Shown: piece by piece, positions 22,754 to 35,115 of the stretch
How positions within the stretch are numbered: the stretch's first letter is position 1
Layout of the letters: each line of letters starts with the position of its first letter
Assembly: GCA_028023455.1 (NCBI GenBank)
Contig: JAQFVV010000029.1
Coordinates: 10,033,144 to 10,097,143 of the forward strand
Direction: 5' to 3'
Length of the DNA: 64,000 nucleotides
Origin: Epiperipatus broadwayi
Lineage: Eukaryota > Onychophora > Udeonychophora > Euonychophora > Peripatidae
Program-made: the position numbers and the translations under genes
Notes under the pieces: model-generated
The model's database searches: none
Seen by the model: the letters and a program-made list of their open reading frames with translations, nothing else
Told to the model about the DNA's origin: nothing

Positions 22754-24775
22754 TGTAAGAGTAGTTTACAATCCATTTGAGTCTAGTCTTTGTTTACTCA
22801 CACCACCAAATCAAACTCATTTAAAATGTAAGATTAGCTAATAAGTAGTTGAGCATGCATTATCATTTTATAAATACACACACACACACACATATATATA
22901 TGCAACAAACAGTTTAATACTATATTAAATAAATGTCACAATAGACTAATTTCCCTTATCTAATAAAAGGATAAATCCTACAAATATATATGCATACTAA
23001 TAATGAATTAAATGTCAATGTATTTTTTTACATCATGATACAAGATTTAGACTTGTTAAACATAGCGATGACCTAATGTAAAGCCAGTCACTAGATAACC
23101 AAATGCGGAAGGTGAAAGCAGGATTCTATTATGTAATTTTATTTTTACTTACAATCAATATAATATACACAGTAGACATACAGCAATGAAAAAGGAAATA
23201 GAAATGCAAGTATACTAAACCCAATACAAAAGCAAACCCAATTCATTTCACTCATCTTTTATTTTCAAAAGGATATAATAGCTGTATAACACCAACACTA
23301 AATCGAATCCAATAGAATATGGGCTTGTTCAAACAATTCAAATTATATAATCTTCATAGGTAAAATTATAAACTACAGCCAATATTAACCAAAAAGTTTT
23401 GATGGATTCATGTGGTTGGATAAAAATAACTGAACTGATTTTAAATTGACTTTAAAATAAAAACTGTGCTATTATTTGGAGACAGATAGAATAAATAGAA
23501 CATCATCGGCATATATATATAAATGATGAAACAATTTTCTTATAAAAGCCATTAAATACCAAATTACAGAAATTTGAATCTTTTATGAACTGAAGAGCAA
23601 TGTATTCTGGCTAATTTAACATTGCCATAGGGCCAGTGCTATTGTCCTTGACCATAGGAAGCATGATTTAATATTTACCTGTATAATGCCTGGAGAAACA
23701 TCAAATGTCCAGTCTTAAATGTCTAGATGGATCCAGAAGAAAAACAAATGGAAATAACATCCATTTCAAATGCATCACTGGGGAGTCCCCATGAATGATG
23801 CACGACTTATTGAAGGATGACCCAAAAAGAGATAGACCCTATCTATAAAAGACATTATTTTCCAAATTCATGGGCATTAATCAAGATGATTTGAAGAATT
23901 TTAATTTATTATGTATTATTTATAGATATGTTTCTAGAATTCTATTTTTACTTCACTTCCATACTTGGAAACCTAAATATCTATAATGTGGGAGAATAGT
24001 ATAAATTTTAATCTTGAACTTCTTTTTTCTTTAAAAAATAGTCAGTATAAACAATATTCACCAAAATATAAAATAACAAACCAATTTTCTTTAAAAAACT
24101 TGTTCCACTGTAATTGAAATTTCAAAGAACAGGGGGAAAGGTTAAGTTAGATAAAAAAAATTTGTTAAATAAAGTTTAGTTCAGCTCTTCCTCCGTAGTG
24201 ACTTCATATTGGTCATCATCACTATTATATGGAATGAGATTTTTTATAGTATTCCATATTAAGTACATTAACTACTACAGGACCGAGTTAGTGTTATTTT
24301 GTTAATTGATCATGTATATTTGTTTATTCGGTATGAATGATTAATCTTATGTGGACATTCTTTTCCATCAACTATAGGAAACTTGTATATAGTTAAGAGG
24401 ATCCCCAAAGATGGAACTTCTACAGCTGGAATTGGACAATGAAGCTATTGTACATACATTAATATAATATTGTAAAATAGTCAGCTTCACGTTGTAATAA
24501 TGAATGATTTTTTTTTTGTTAATTTTAATCTGCTTTGTAAATATTTAGTGCCTTGGCATATATATCTTCCATGGGTGTTGGAATAGTAAACACATTTAAA
24601 CATTAATAGGGTAGATACATATTTGACACACACATATATTTTTTATCATGTTCAGAGAATTTTAAATTATTTTGTTAGTCAATAAATATTAACCTTGATT
24701 TTCATTAAAAGTCTCTAGTTTGTCAAAATTATTTATTCATTCATTCATAAATTCACAAACGGATATACTTGCATA
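22754..24775 (+). repeat. 3' LTR of the gypsy-type relic
   Basis: It matches 15122-16861 and is longer by retained segments. Short CA and TA microsatellites occur at 22866-22900. Confidence 0.8.
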
Positions 24776-24780
24776 TATAC

Positions 24781-25919
24781 TTTATTACACAATACTATAG
24801 TAATATGGCTGGATGAACTCTTCAATTTGAACCTATATACAGCTGCAGTAGTTGCTATCTAGAGTAAATTCACCCCTGAAGAGAGCCAAAGACAACATTC
24901 TCTGAGTGTGAATACTGAGGCGTAATGGAATCTGAGAGGTATGGATGAACTAGCCTAAATTGTATCTGAATTTAATGTGTAAACTTCGAGCTAGTCCGTA
25001 GGAGATAGATACAATCATTGATTAGGTACTTCATCGAATCAGTCACAGCATCCTACCAGAAGACCATAGGTCCAACTGTAGTCAGATACGTTCCCCCTTT
25101 TCTGGCAGACCATTGCAATACATTAATAATTATGTTTTTACATTATATCAAAATGAATTATTTTGATGTAAAATTTTTATTTATGAAAGGAAAATTAAGT
25201 TTATCTATAAAATTACTTTTTAACAGTTTGTAAAAGAAATTGGTCATATTGAAACAGACGATCTTAGTTCAAGATCAAGCTTCACTATTCTACCACTTAA
25301 TCCACATTTCATCAGGGTTTTTTTTGTCATATGTATATAAGTTACATGTATATTTCTGAGAAGTGTCTGAGATTTATAAATATAAATCTTAAATAAAAAT
25401 TTTCTTTATTTTCAATAACTTCAATAGATGCGACTCAGATATATACATGTATCACAGGAGCATATATAATTAAAAATATGCTGTAAATAATTTTATCTTT
25501 TAAAATTATATTTACTTATATTTTTAATACTTTGTAATTATTTTTCTTCATATAATTACATAAAAATTCAAGATGGAAGATGCAACCATTAATTGTCCAA
25601 GAGTAATTAAAGGGGCAGAAACATTAGTTTGTTTCACTAATGTTTCATGGTTTTAAAGGAATTTTTAAATCAAAGTTAATGAAAGTAAAATTCAAAACAA
25701 AGCTAATTGATTTTAAGTTAGCTATTAACATTTTTTATCAAATCTATCTCCAATCAGGAAATTGATTTAATTTATTTTTGGACAGTTATCTAGCGATTGC
25801 ATCTCCAATCACAATAGAGAAAATATTTCTGTAGATTCAGGATTCCATTTGAGTTAAGTTCACTTAAAAGCCTTCTTTAAATAACTTAAAACTTGTATAA
25901 ATAGGGCTAAAAATCTATT
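24781..25919. other. Unassigned sequence right of the gypsy relic
   Basis: 24800-25110 is less AT-rich than its surroundings and not found left of the gypsy relic. It may be an unrelated repeat or old unique sequence. A small perfect hairpin (GAAACATTAGT with ACTAATGTTTC) lies at about 25617-25650. No gene is supported. Confidence 0.4.
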
Positions 25920-26190
25920 GTTAGAGTTTGATCATGTTGATTTGTGAAATGATTTTTGGGTAGAGGGACCAGTCACTTTTCCCTCCATCTTCAGCCAAAC
26001 TCCTCAGCATGCAGAGATGTTGCTCATACCAATCAAGAGTGCCCATCAGAGAACTGCCGAGGCCAATAGTGTTTTTATCTTAAGTAGAATGTGCCTGCCA
26101 CAAAAATCAAATGCTGCCTTCCACAGAAGATTCGTCCATTCTTCATTTCGTAGAATCATGAGGTAGCAAGTCCAGTCATTATATTCGCAT
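25920..26190. other. Unidentified GC-richer segment
   Basis: About 260 bp of clearly higher GC than the surroundings. On the minus strand it can be read in part as coding-like frames (for example LDWYEQHLCMLRSLAEDGG), but with stops. It is probably a decayed repeat or retroposed fragment. I cannot name it. Confidence 0.3.
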
Positions 26191-27026
26191 TACCTGAATT
26201 CTAACTAACTCTTTAAAATTAATGTTCTCTTTATGTTGAATCTTTTTTAACTCCTAATCAGCAAGTATGTTAAATTAATAATTTTTTTCTTTGTACACAA
26301 TCTAAATTAATCTCATTGTAAAATCGTTCATCCAAGTCACGCTTATTATTCTTATAATTTAGTGTGGTTATAATTTATCTTTATTAATATTTTTCACTTG
26401 ATTTTTATTTGTAAATGCCAGTCAAACCCAGTCCTACAAACTTCTTCTATATGCTGCTGGGGGAGGGGGGTAATTATTTCATCTCTTTATTTCTATATAG
26501 CTTGTAAGATTGAGTTTGTCTTTTAAATGAATATATGCTTTTAAAAAAAATATTTTATTGTAAAATTTTATACAAAATGTATAAATAATTTTCAATCTGG
26601 GGTGGATATTGGTGTCCGTTAAATTTGTTGATTTCTTTATTTCAATGATCATTGCCAAAAGGCCAGCAATCAAATACCATTTTGTTATTTGCACTTTTAA
26701 GTGCACAAATTTGTTTTTTTTTATATGTTAAACAAAATAGTATTGATTCACAAAGTGGGAGAACTGCACACTTAATTATTGTTTGCTTCTGATAAATTAC
26801 TTTCTTACATGGGTCATTATTTTAACATATCATTACGTATTTGTTAAACCACTTAAGGCTTTATGTTAGTATTTAAATCCAATGATTTCATATTTGTATA
26901 TCGTTACTGGCATATGTCAGACATTAAGCCACATAATGGTTTTGATCTGATTTGCCCGTACCTCATTCTGGGGAGTCTTTATTTTTTTTGTCATTCTTCT
27001 CCTCAAAGTATATATTTCTATACTGC
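26191..27026. other. AT-rich sequence, nothing recognised
   Basis: Contains a G-rich run at 26459-26470. Overlapping + strand frames from 26863 onward are mirror readings of the possible minus-strand exon region below. Confidence 0.4.
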
Positions 27027-27170
27027 TCATATCTGTTTGTACCTCACTCCAGAAGATTCGAAGTCATCTTTTTTAGTGTTCTCGTTCATAACACGGGTAT
27101 GTCTACTCCCTGGAACAAGCAGGTTAGTGTAGTCAAAGCTCTGCATGAATGTACTGTAATCCGGAACCAT
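27027..27170 (-). CDS. Hypothetical small open frame, 47 residues
   Basis: A complete frame from ATG at 27170 to TGA at 27027 with diverse amino-acid composition (starts MVPDYSTFMQSFDYTNLL, contains RVMNENTKKDDFESSG). It directly follows the candidate exon at 27184-27270 on the same strand, so it could be downstream coding sequence, part of an intron or chance. Overlapping + strand frames (26863-27132 and 26952-27233) also stay open because local GC is higher, which weakens the case. No family is recognised. Confidence 0.25.
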   Translation of the reverse strand: MVPDYSTFMQSFDYTNLLVPGSRHTRVMNENTKKDDFESSGVRYKQI

Positions 27171-27183
27171 AGCAAATTCCTAC

Positions 27184-27270
27184 CTGCCTTTCCTTTCGGT
27201 ACTGTTTACCATGAAGCTGGTGTACCACCTTAAAATCGAAGAATGACATTTTCTCGGCCAAAGTTGCCAT
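27184..27270 (-). CDS. Candidate first coding exon, product unknown
   Basis: ATG at 27270-27268 stands in a strong start context (GAGAAAATGGCA: A at -3, G at +4). The frame of 29 codons begins MATLAEKMSFFDFKVVHQL and ends ...KERQ at a good splice donor (CAG followed by GTAGGA at 27183). The surrounding 250 bp are less AT-rich than the neighbourhood. I do not recognise the protein and found no second exon, so this stays a candidate. Confidence 0.33.
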
Positions 27271-28519
27271 TTTCTCTTTCACCTACATGATGCTAATACC
27301 GCAATTTTTTATAGTTCGTTTCATAGCCTGTTTAACAAAATAAATCGTAATGACATGTAATAATGAAATGTTTTTCTCTTTAAATATTTTCGTTGGAATT
27401 TTAGATCGCTCTGAAAGCTGCCCTTCCTTTTATTGAAATAAGCCGTTCCCATATTTATAGTTTTGCAATATTCGATTGTTAAATGCAAATTAAATAAATG
27501 TTTTTAGTATATTTACAGATCATGTATCCTTATTTAATTGTTATAAATAAATGCTATAAATGAAAACAAAGTTATGTATCAAAGGCCAAGAGCATCCTAT
27601 GAATTCGTATAAACAGCAAAACTCTATTATTGTATCTTTACATGTGTTTTCTGAATATATAAAACATCCACCAACCACCCAGATAATATCCGATTTCCAA
27701 ATATACGTTCAGTATTGTAATGCCACACTAAATTGATATCTGTTAAAATAAAATAATTGTATCAAGATTGTCAAATATTTGTAACCAAGATAAAGTTTAA
27801 AATGCGTGAAGTTGATTATATATATATAAAATCATCTTGAATTTTGTCAAAATATTCATATTTTTAAACTTAATCCAGTTGTTCGAATCTCATTAATATA
27901 TTTATGTATGTTTTAAATTATATCTCGGGTTCACTCAATCTCTCATTATCACCACCAGTTGAGTTCTCATGCAAAACGTTGTAGCACCGGGCCGGGAGAG
28001 AATGAATTCATGTGGTATCACTGTGTTGTCCATACTGTTATAGATTTAGGGAATGGGCAAATAGATTCATGATCGCTGCTGACCCGTGTATCTCGAGCAC
28101 GATTGGATTCGGGGTACTTTTGCTTAGATTCTAAATCTTGTTGGATGGACATACAGTATAAAAATATATATAGTGTAAAATTTGAGCAAGCAATGCGTTT
28201 ATAATATGACTAAATTTAGTAATTTAATATTTATTGTTATGGAACACTTTCCCTAATTTTTATAATAAAAAAAAAGTAGTAAGAAAATGTAAGGAAATTA
28301 TATGTAGAATAATTTTAAATTAAAAAAGCTCTTATTTTATGTCACATCAAAATTCATAATTTTAAAAATGTTAATTTTTTTATGATTATATTTTCTTGAT
28401 TGTTTTTATAGTATGATAGTTTTATAGAATATTTAATCTTTTACATTGTTTTGTAAAATTATTGCGAAAATTACATTATCAACTAAATACATAATAATCT
28501 ATGGTATTTTCAATAGTCA
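27271..28519. other. Unassigned sequence with a GC-richer block at 27930-28150
   Basis: The block holds GCACCGGGCCGGGAGAG and TATCTCGAGCACGATTGG but no frame or RNA structure I can name. The rest is AT-rich. Confidence 0.35.
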
Positions 28520-31500
28520 GCAGGTGTGAAAGTAGTTAGAGATAGAAGTCAGCATTATAAAAAATGAAAATTAATGAGATGCAAGTTTACATCAGATTGA
28601 GATGAATTAACTAAGCCTTCAGTGGAGTTGATGTTCAAACCAATCATTTCCAAGCTCAGATATGTTCCATTTGCTATGAAAGATAATGAAAGAAGTCTGA
28701 ATAGTGATGATTGCCTTCCCCACCAGGCATAATCTTGGTATAGTCATCAGTGATCAGCTGTTTCAAATTAAAATTTATTTGGATTTTTATAAACTATTAT
28801 TGGACACCATGCAAATGATGAGACAGCAAGGATTTTCCCATCATTGCCTTAAATAATCATCTATTTTCATTTCTATTTCACATTGAAATTTTCCGTTAGA
28901 ATGGCTATTTCTTTTCTAGTGATTATCTTCAAGTCTTAAATAAATTCTTATTTTCACAATCTTGTGTCACAAGATGGCAAGTCTGAACAATTTTAATAAT
29001 ATAACAACCAATATTTGATCATTCACTGAAATATAGTCCTCAATATATACTACTTCTTCTAGTTGAAGTCTATTTGAGGAATAGATCACTTGATTAGTTC
29101 TTGTCAAATGACCACTTCAAATTGGAATTTGTTCAATTATTTCACATTCAATTGTTTTTCTTTTCATGTTTATTTCCATCCCTTTCTCTGTATATTATAT
29201 TCAAATCAGTTTTTGAGATATGTAAATTACTAATACAAATGTAACAGGAGTAGAAGAGAGGGAGAATTCAGAAAAATGAATATGCAGTTTATTATATAAA
29301 ATATTGTTTCATTAAAGTTTCTTTTAAAAAAAAAAAGTAGATAGGCTGATGTTGAGGGAAAAATAACATTGTCTGACAATCTTGTAAATAAATTTAGTTA
29401 TACAAATTGAAAGCATAAGAAAACCATTTTTAAAAATGCAAATGTATATTAAATTTATGCATAAAAGTTCGAATTGCAAAAATTGTGAGAGAATAATCAA
29501 TAATTGACATAGATAAGCATTTATGATCATCTGGAAGTAGTAAGAATAAAATCAATATTGATATTCTAAGCTTTTTAAGTGCTAATATTATCTATATCAA
29601 AAAATTATCATACTTGATTAAGTGGAGTCTAGTTTACATAAAGATATAGACACACGTCAATTGTAAAACTTAATGATATAACATTGATCAAGTTAATGCA
29701 AATTAAACACTGATTAACATATATCCAACCAAGGTCATTAATTTTATGAACACAATGCTTCTTTCCTCTTTCAAAGATATAGGTATTGTTTATCTTTAGT
29801 TATTTAATAATTATATTTCTGAATAATTCCAGATATTCGTGATTTAAAAAGATCTGTGAACCATGTCAATAGTCATGGGGAAACAATCTCCTACATTGTA
29901 TAGTCTCTTGATCATTTAAGGCATATTTTAATACTACCCAAACAATTATCTATACATTAACATCCTCATTCAGAATATCTTTTCCTATTAAGATTTATTT
30001 AGCTAACCAGGTATAAAACTTGATCAAGAAAGATTAATTTTCATTCAGCTTTTTACAATGAACTTTATTGCATAACAATTTTAAAAAATCACCCTCCATG
30101 AAGTGAAAGACTTTTGCCATAGAAACTATTCATTTACTAGAAACCCTAAATCTAATTTACAAAATAAAATCTTATCTGCTGATCTTACTTATATTTCCAT
30201 GACTGTAACCATTATATCTTATTATATATAAACATAAGAAAAATTTATTCATCAGAATACAGACTTGATCAATGATGAAATCACCAAAATTAAGTTTCCT
30301 TTATGAGTCTAGTTTATAAACATTTGTTCAGTTACACATCTTAAAAAAATAAGCAAATTTTTCCAGGAAGATTGTACTTTATGGAAATAGGGTATTAATA
30401 CTTGAAATTTTATCAGTTTTTATGATCTATAAGCATCCATTTATATTTGCAGTTACATTATTTCTTGATCCAGTTGAATTAAAAGTTTTTAGTCAAATTC
30501 AAAATATTATTGGCAAGGTTAGTGATAGTCCTGGATGAAAACTGAACAAGCAAATTTGATTCATGGATACTGAATTTAAGTTAACATCCTAATCAACTAG
30601 CTATTCTACCAGTGGCAAGTCAGAGAAATTTTATATTTTTTTCTTCTTTGCCCAATATTTTCATATTTCCCAATCATACATATGTTCACAGATATATGCA
30701 TGGAAATAACTGTGGTCTCTTAATAATTTTTGTGGAGTGTCTAGTTTCATTAATACGAGATCATTTCATGTTTACTTTTTGTAAAATTAGGATTACTTGC
30801 AGTGTGCTGTGGTTTTGGAAAGTTCTGATATTTTATTGATTGTAGATTTTTTTTAGTTTATCTGATATCCCCGACATGCAAGGATTTTTCTTTCTGTTGT
30901 CTATTTAAGATTTTTTAATGATAGCTGATGGATGGATAACCATCTTCAATGCTTCATTATTGGATATATTAATGAATTAACTTTCAACATCAAAGCTTAT
31001 CAATATGTCAATTCTTTTTTTTTCAAGTTCTTGATTAATTCCACAAAGTGCTTAGAATCTCCAACAATAAAACTGCGCCTTATAATCCAAAGAAATAAAA
31101 TGAAATCTTAACAAATTTTGACTTTATGAATAATTAATTCATTAATTTACTCTTTTCAAAATCAATGAATTTCTGAATAATGCTTGTTTTGTTTCTGTAG
31201 ATCATATAAGATATTTTATTATTTCTTTGTATTGGCAGGTTGTGAGCTCCTGTATTTTATGTCTAAATCAATAATATCCATTATAATTGTCAATAGGATG
31301 AATGTTTATAAATGTATCTAGATTGAAAGATGTAATAGCTTCCCTTAATAACATAAATAATATTTCACTTGGTTGCTGGTGTCTCAAGTGTTTTCATTCT
31401 CAACTGCTTCATTTAGAAGTAGTTTTTGAGTGACTTCTGCAGTTATTATTTAATAATGGAATATTAAATGGCACGATGACAAAGTTTAATTCTTTTTCCA

Positions 31501-32250
31501 GAAATGAAAATTCTACATCAGGTAAATTATCTAATAAATTTTTTATGTAATTCAGAATAAATTACTATTTAAAACTCTTGGAAAGATTTCATTAGGTTTA
31601 TTTTTTAACAAACATTTTGGTACTACTAGAACATAAGATTTACTAATTGAAAAACTTTGGAAGATTTGTTCTTTCCTTTAACAGACTTTGAGTGATTTTT
31701 GAGTTCTTGTGAATGAATTGGAGATTTCAGTTGCAGTTTTTATGGACAATCCCTTTTGAATTTACACTTCTGTAGTGAAATTGAATGATTTTCTACTTAA
31801 GCCATAATGTGAAGTTTGATATAGTATTGAACTGATACCTAGAACTTGATGTCTGTGTAAATTATAGGTTGCTAACATTTTATTTGCAATTATATATTGG
31901 ATTAGTATTTGTCTGAATGTTTGTAATGATGGTATATTATAAGATGTGATATGTTGGACTATTTCCATCATTTATGAGTGAATGTTGAATGTATAGAAAA
32001 TTTTAAATTTTATTTAAACTTTCAAATACAAACAACTTCTTAGTAATAACACATAAATTACTAACCTGTATTATCTATTTGTGTGTTATTACTAACAAGT
32101 TGTTTGTATTTGAAAGCTTAAATAAAGTTTAAAATTTTCTATACATTCAACATTCACTCATAAATGATGGAAATAGTCTAACATATCACATCTTATGTTG
32201 GATTATTTTTATCATCTAATTGAATTGTTAAATGTTTTTAGAAAAAATAA
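28520..32250 (-). mobile_element. Decayed Penelope-like retroelement
   Basis: On the minus strand from about 31971, an open stretch begins MMEIVQHITSYNIPSL and continues through breaks. Two Penelope-type landmarks follow: a FSFLEKELNFVIVPFNIP block (about 31455-31515), like the segment before the polymerase, and ISFDVES followed by a stop and FINI (about 30961-31010), matching the A motif of the reverse transcriptase (S-F-D-V-x-S-L-F-T-N-V). Stops and shifts occur throughout, and the downstream palm box and GIY-YIG endonuclease could not be located, so the lower boundary is uncertain. The upstream end carries two inverted terminal copies (31937-32200), as known for the terminal repeats of this class. 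The first frame starts within the repeat, which also fits. Confidence 0.5.
31937..32200. repeat. Inverted terminal copies of the Penelope-like element
   Basis: The segment 31937-32045 is an almost perfect inverted copy of 32078-32197. Examples are GTGATATGTTGGACTATTTC against GAAATAGTCTAACATATCAC, and ACACATAAATTACT near the centre. The spacer is only about 35 bp, so the pair can form a long hairpin. Confidence 0.85.
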
Positions 32251-32883
32251 TAAACTTTATATTGTACTGAGGTACATCGTTATCAAATATGTAGTATTAT
32301 TTAAAAGTAGTAATATTTCATAAATCTTGCCTTTTAAAAATAAAGTGGGAAAATAAAAGTTGAAGGAAAAGAAAATTAAAAACAAAAGAGTAGGGTAGGG
32401 GGGTTTATTGTTAAAGAAAAATAAATAATAAACGCTTTTAAAGAGGGTAAGATTTCTTTTTATTTTTGAAATAAAAAATGATTTAATATTATTTTTGATT
32501 AGTTTGTAATAAAAGTAATAAAGAAAAAATTCATTTTGTTTTATAATTAAATGTGCGTGTGTGTAAAAGTTGTGAACAAAAGAATAAAATAGAAGCCCAA
32601 TCACGAAGTAAAAGACAGTAATTTCACGAGATAACAAACGCTGGAGATAACAAAACTTTGTCATTGTTAAGACGGTTTAAATTTTCAACATTCTATTATT
32701 ATTTATGGTATTTTAAAAGAAAATATTTCTTAAAATTACCGAATCAAAGATTATATAAATTGTTATATCTACCAAAACAATGCATTGTTAAATCTACCAT
32801 ATTGTGCAGCTAGCACTGCGAATAACAACAGCTGATAGTTCGGAGGGCAAACCATGTTCGGATAAAGCCAATAAAGTAGCGGA
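32251..32883. other. AT-rich sequence, nothing recognised
   Basis: A 135-codon open frame on the minus strand (32257-32664) is rich in Phe, Tyr, Leu, Asn and Lys as expected from AT-rich, T-rich sequence. It shows no domain, and I do not call it a gene. Confidence 0.45.
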
Positions 32884-32947
32884 ATGTTTATGCTGAAAAT
32901 CCACAAAGGTTATATAATGTCACGAATTCAAGGAGGATTTGCTGGAG
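32884..32947 (+). CDS. Candidate first coding exon, product unknown
   Basis: A less AT-rich stretch (32810-32960) holds ATG at 32884 and a second in-frame ATG at 32917. The short frame ends ...MSRIQGGFAG at a good donor (GGAG followed by GTTAGT at 32948). No following exon was found before the adaptor gene's 3' end. It could equally be a chance frame in a non-coding first exon or promoter. Confidence 0.2.
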
Positions 32948-32959
32948 GTTAGTGCTAAC

Positions 32960-33929
32960 CGGTCATAGATAGCATGTTTTAGAAAATGCATTGTGCTGTA
33001 TGTACGTCATTTCAGATTTCCAAATTCTAGGTAACTTTTGGTTTTAATATTCTCTAATTCTTGATTTTCTTTTTTTAAATAAAACTGTGATAAATCAATA
33101 AATAAAATTTTAAACTTTACCAAGTAGTATCTGAAAAATACAAATGATATCGGCTTCTGTGTATAACCTTATTTAAAGCCATTGTGTGCATGTATGTGTG
33201 AATTTTAATTTAGTATGTCATGTATATTTTAGTTATTATAATGTATTAAAACATTTATTTAAAATGAAAAGAGTGTGTGTGTTTGAATTATAAAGCAAAA
33301 TGACTGTTTTTTGTTTTTTTTTAAAAAAAGATATTTAAACTGTCGTTTAAATATTTATATTTATACTTGAGTACACATATTTATGCTAAGATAATATTTA
33401 ATAAAGTGGGAAGGAAAAGATTTAATTATTGTTAAGAAATAGTTGAATTAAAACTTAAAGAATAAGGATTTGTTTTGTTAAGGACGCTAAAGTTTAACGT
33501 ACGGTAAATCATCATTATTATTTAAACTAGAATGTTTAGATTGGGCGGAGATTTCTTTTCTTTTAAAGCAGCTGTAATTCAATGAGCTAGCTGGGGTCTC
33601 AGGTACTGGATTCTTTACTGATCAGATAAACATGTTAATTACTATGTAATTAACTGGCACCTAAAGGTTTACCTTAAAATAAATAAAGTGTTTGTTTGGT
33701 CAGTATTTGTCTAGTAGCCATGTGTTTATATTATTGGTAGCTTGCTGCCAATGATATTTTGCACTCCACCTGAGGACCAAGCACCTTCAAAGATTGGGTA
33801 GTTTAGCAAGGGCGGAAGAGTGTTTTTAGATTTCTATTTGTCGTTAGTTTTTTTTTAAACAAAGAAGGTGGGCGGTTCAATATAGATGCAATAGTTAATA
33901 ATAAACAGATTACAATATAGCCCAGTGTT
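32960..33929. other. AT-rich sequence, nothing recognised
   Basis: 33540-33850 is slightly GC-richer but shows no frame or structure I can support. Confidence 0.4.
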
Positions 33930-34335
33930 TTGAGTAGTATTACTGCTCTTTTCAAAGTGTTGCTGGCTTGATTAGTGATAGTCTAGCAAAGAAATTAAAT
34001 AAGTAATTTTTAAATTTGTGGAAAAATCAGACATTTCTTTAAGTAAGTATATAAAATGTCTATTAACTTGCTTTTGGCAGAATTACCTAGTTGGTTAGAG
34101 TGTCATTTTAAACTGAGAATACACAAATCTAAAGGTCATCAATTCAATTATTGTGCTAGTCATTAGGTAGACCAGCAACAGCTGAAGAAATGAGAGTAAT
34201 GATATCATTTTAAACACTTTTTTCTATTTTAAATTGTATATTATTATTAACAATTGAATGTATTTGAAAAAATATAAATGTTTGACTTTCTTTAAAAACA
34301 TATGACAGCTCAATTAGATGATAGAAAGTAAGATG
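33930..34335 (+). mobile_element. tRNA-derived SINE copy
   Basis: A tRNA-like head near 34078-34165 contains an A box (TACCTAGTTGGTTAGAGTG) and, about 45 bp later, a decayed B box (GGTCATCAATTCAATT), spaced as in a Pol III promoter. The body continues with CCAGCAACAGCTGAAGAAAT and a tail ending GCTCAATTAGATGATAGAAA near 34330. A related copy lies at 5440-5710. The tail resembles the terminal repeat of the Penelope-like element next door. Confidence 0.65.
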
Positions 34336-34512
34336 CCATCATCACAGACCTTCAGATAAAAATTTGTTTGTTTGATTTTACATGTGTATAAGGTACGATG
34401 ATAAAAAAAACTATTATAAGTTATTATTATAGCAAATAATGATTTAAAAACAATGAGTGAGATTGCAAAAAAAAAAAAAAATGCTATAAATTAAATGTGA
34501 GCTGAAAATTTA

Positions 34513-35115
34513 AAAATATTACAAATTAACTATAGCTTAGCCCTGTTTTTGACTAGGCAGATCATATTCTTAACACTAAATAAAGTCAAATTCATTAGGG
34601 AGAGGAAGCAGAGAATGAATATATAATTTTTGGTGATTGATATTTAAATTTAGATTTTGACGATAAACCACGCCTCCTTAAATTTTCTTTTTTGATCGTT
34701 GCACTTAGCGCAAACTACTTTGATGTTAAATGGATCATCTACATAATCAGTTACAATGAACCCACTTGCAATGCAATTTATTATGATGAATCCCATTCCA
34801 ATGGTACCACTAGGTTAGCACAACATAAATATATATATATAGCCGTGCAAAAACAGATCCCAATATAAAATCGGAATTCCTGGAATAAGATCCATTTAAC
34901 ATCAAAATAGTTTAGGAGGCATGATTTATCACCAAAGATTTATGTATTGCTTTATCATGCAAGCGGAATATGTAAATCCATCAATTTAAATAGCAATCAT
35001 CTTTTATATATTCATGCTCTACTTCCTCTCCCTCATTTACAAATTTGACTCTAGTACTGTGAATATGACCTGCCCGGTCGAAAGCAATGCTAAGCTGTAG
35101 TTAATTTGTAGTATT
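34513..35115. mobile_element. Large foldback element, about 600 bp
   Basis: The arms (about 34513-34740 and 34875-35115) are inverted copies from end to end. ACAAATTAACTATAGCTTAG is mirrored by GCTAAGCTGTAGTTAATTTG, GGAGAGGAAG by CTTCCTCTCC, and a TTTGATGTTAAATGGATC block by a CCATTTAACATCAAA block. The centre (34740-34875) is not palindromic. There is no open frame, so it is non-autonomous. Confidence 0.78.

Larger units (their letters stand above)
15122..24775 (+). mobile_element. Decayed Ty3/gypsy-type LTR retrotransposon
   Basis: Diverged direct repeats (15122-16861 and about 22754-24775), both starting TGTAAG, flank an interior with remnants in the order gag, protease, reverse transcriptase, integrase. 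That order is typical of Ty3/gypsy. TATAC is present just outside both ends (15117-15121 and 24776-24780) and may be the target duplication, although the local sequence is TA-rich. Frames are broken by many stops and shifts, so no protein can be made. The LTRs differ by many substitutions and several indels: the right one holds segments near 23430-23500 and 23620-23690 that the left one lacks. It is clearly older than the LTR element at 9483. Confidence 0.88.

Noticed and set aside
32257-32664. 135-codon open frame on the minus strand
   Set aside because: Composition is what T-rich, AT-rich sequence gives by chance (mostly Phe, Tyr, Leu, Asn, Lys, Ile). No domain, start context or neighbour supports a gene.
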